From Nitrososphaeraceae archaeon (GTDB lineage Archaea > Thermoproteota > Nitrososphaeria > Nitrososphaerales > Nitrososphaeraceae): 5,042 nucleotides of DNA. The notes below the pieces were generated by a model. The model searched no databases. It saw nothing but the letters and a program-made list of their open reading frames with translations, and had not been told where the DNA came from. Of the stretch, positions 4,716 to 5,042 are shown piece after piece; the stretch's first letter is position 1, and the number at the start of each line of letters is the position of its first letter. The stretch is taken from assembly GCA_029240395.1 (NCBI GenBank), contig JAREAJ010000065.1, positions 1 to 5,042 on the forward strand, written 5' to 3'. Made by a program: the position numbers and the translations under genes.

Positions 4716-5042
4716 GTGAAGATTTCAATCTCTGGTATCAGAGGTGTCTACGGTCATAGTGACCTGAGCTTGTATGAGATTATCAAGTATGGCAGATTAT
4801 TTGCACAGTCACTGGTTGGTCGGGGAAATAGTTGTATAATTGGAAGAGATACCCGACCCTCCAGCTCAATCATTGCCGAGACAGTCATAGCAGCACTCAT
4901 GCTAGAAGGAGTCGAAGTGCATGACCTGAACATAGCTCCTACACCAATGGTATTTCGGGAGTCAAGGAGATATTATGGAGGATGTATAGTAACAGCCTCC
5001 CATAATCCACTTGAATGGAACGGATTAAAGTTTGTTTTACAG
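4716..5042 (+). CDS. Phosphoglucomutase/phosphomannomutase-family enzyme (5' part)
   Basis: These 109 residues are the N-terminal quarter of an alpha-D-phosphohexomutase, an enzyme that moves phosphate between C1 and C6 of a hexose or hexosamine through a phosphoserine. Visible hallmarks are the opening SGIRG (residues 6-10), GRDTRPSS (43-50), and the catalytic loop TASHNP (93-98) with Ser95 as the phosphorylated serine. The gene runs off the window; family members are about 450 residues. The short KISISGIRG start with no insert suits archaeal phosphoglucosamine mutase (GlmM-like), which would make GlcN-1-P for UDP-GlcNAc and thus protein N-glycosylation. The sugar-binding loops that set specificity lie beyond the window, so the substrate is not decided. 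GTG 4716 is chosen because it begins exactly at the conserved N-terminus behind a well-placed TATA box. Confidence 0.9.
   Translation, partial: MKISISGIRGVYGHSDLSLYEIIKYGRLFAQSLVGRGNSCIIGRDTRPSSSIIAETVIAALMLEGVEVHDLNIAPTPMVFRESRRYYGGCIVTASHNPLEWNGLKFVLQ

Overview
The window looks like chromosomal DNA from an archaeon, most likely a Nitrososphaerota (Thaumarchaeota) soil-type ammonia oxidiser related to Nitrososphaera or Nitrosocosmicus. The reasons are a TFB-type initiation factor, a small Elf1-like elongation factor, a phosphohexomutase starting with an archaeal-style KISISGIRG N-terminus, an archaeal tRNA-Thr without encoded CCA, and TATA boxes about 22-35 bp ahead of most start codons with very short or no leaders. 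The lineage is an inference from protein style and moderate AT richness, not from a database match.

Layout. Positions 2-52 may be the tail of an upstream gene, followed by a hairpin plus T-run terminator (82-111). A gap runs to a membrane-anchored, sequon-rich exported protein of unknown function (511-1236; an upstream GTG at 427 is less likely). A soluble protein of unknown function follows (1319-1840, +). It converges on a small two-helix membrane protein (1938-2360, -). About 480 bp without a convincing gene follow, holding several inverted repeats. Then comes a 56-residue zinc-ribbon gene (2889-3059, +) that I identify as an Elf1-like transcription elongation factor; a longer open frame lies antisense to it. 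Between it and the TFB gene (3484-4413, +) lie about 420 bp with a possibly decayed reading frame and an unusual double TATA promoter. A tRNA-Thr(CGT) lies on the minus strand (4487-4560, convergent with TFB). Divergent from it is the 5' part of a phosphoglucomutase/phosphomannomutase-family gene (4716-5042, cut by the window end).

How the genes relate. Elf1-like and TFB are both RNA polymerase-associated factors and are neighbours on the same strand, but each has its own promoter, so they are not an obvious operon. The others look like individually transcribed housekeeping or lineage-specific genes. I see no mobile element, CRISPR array or phage gene, and no convincing new multi-gene system. 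The points most worth a second look are the short Elf1-like gene and the paired GC-bracketed TATA elements ahead of TFB.
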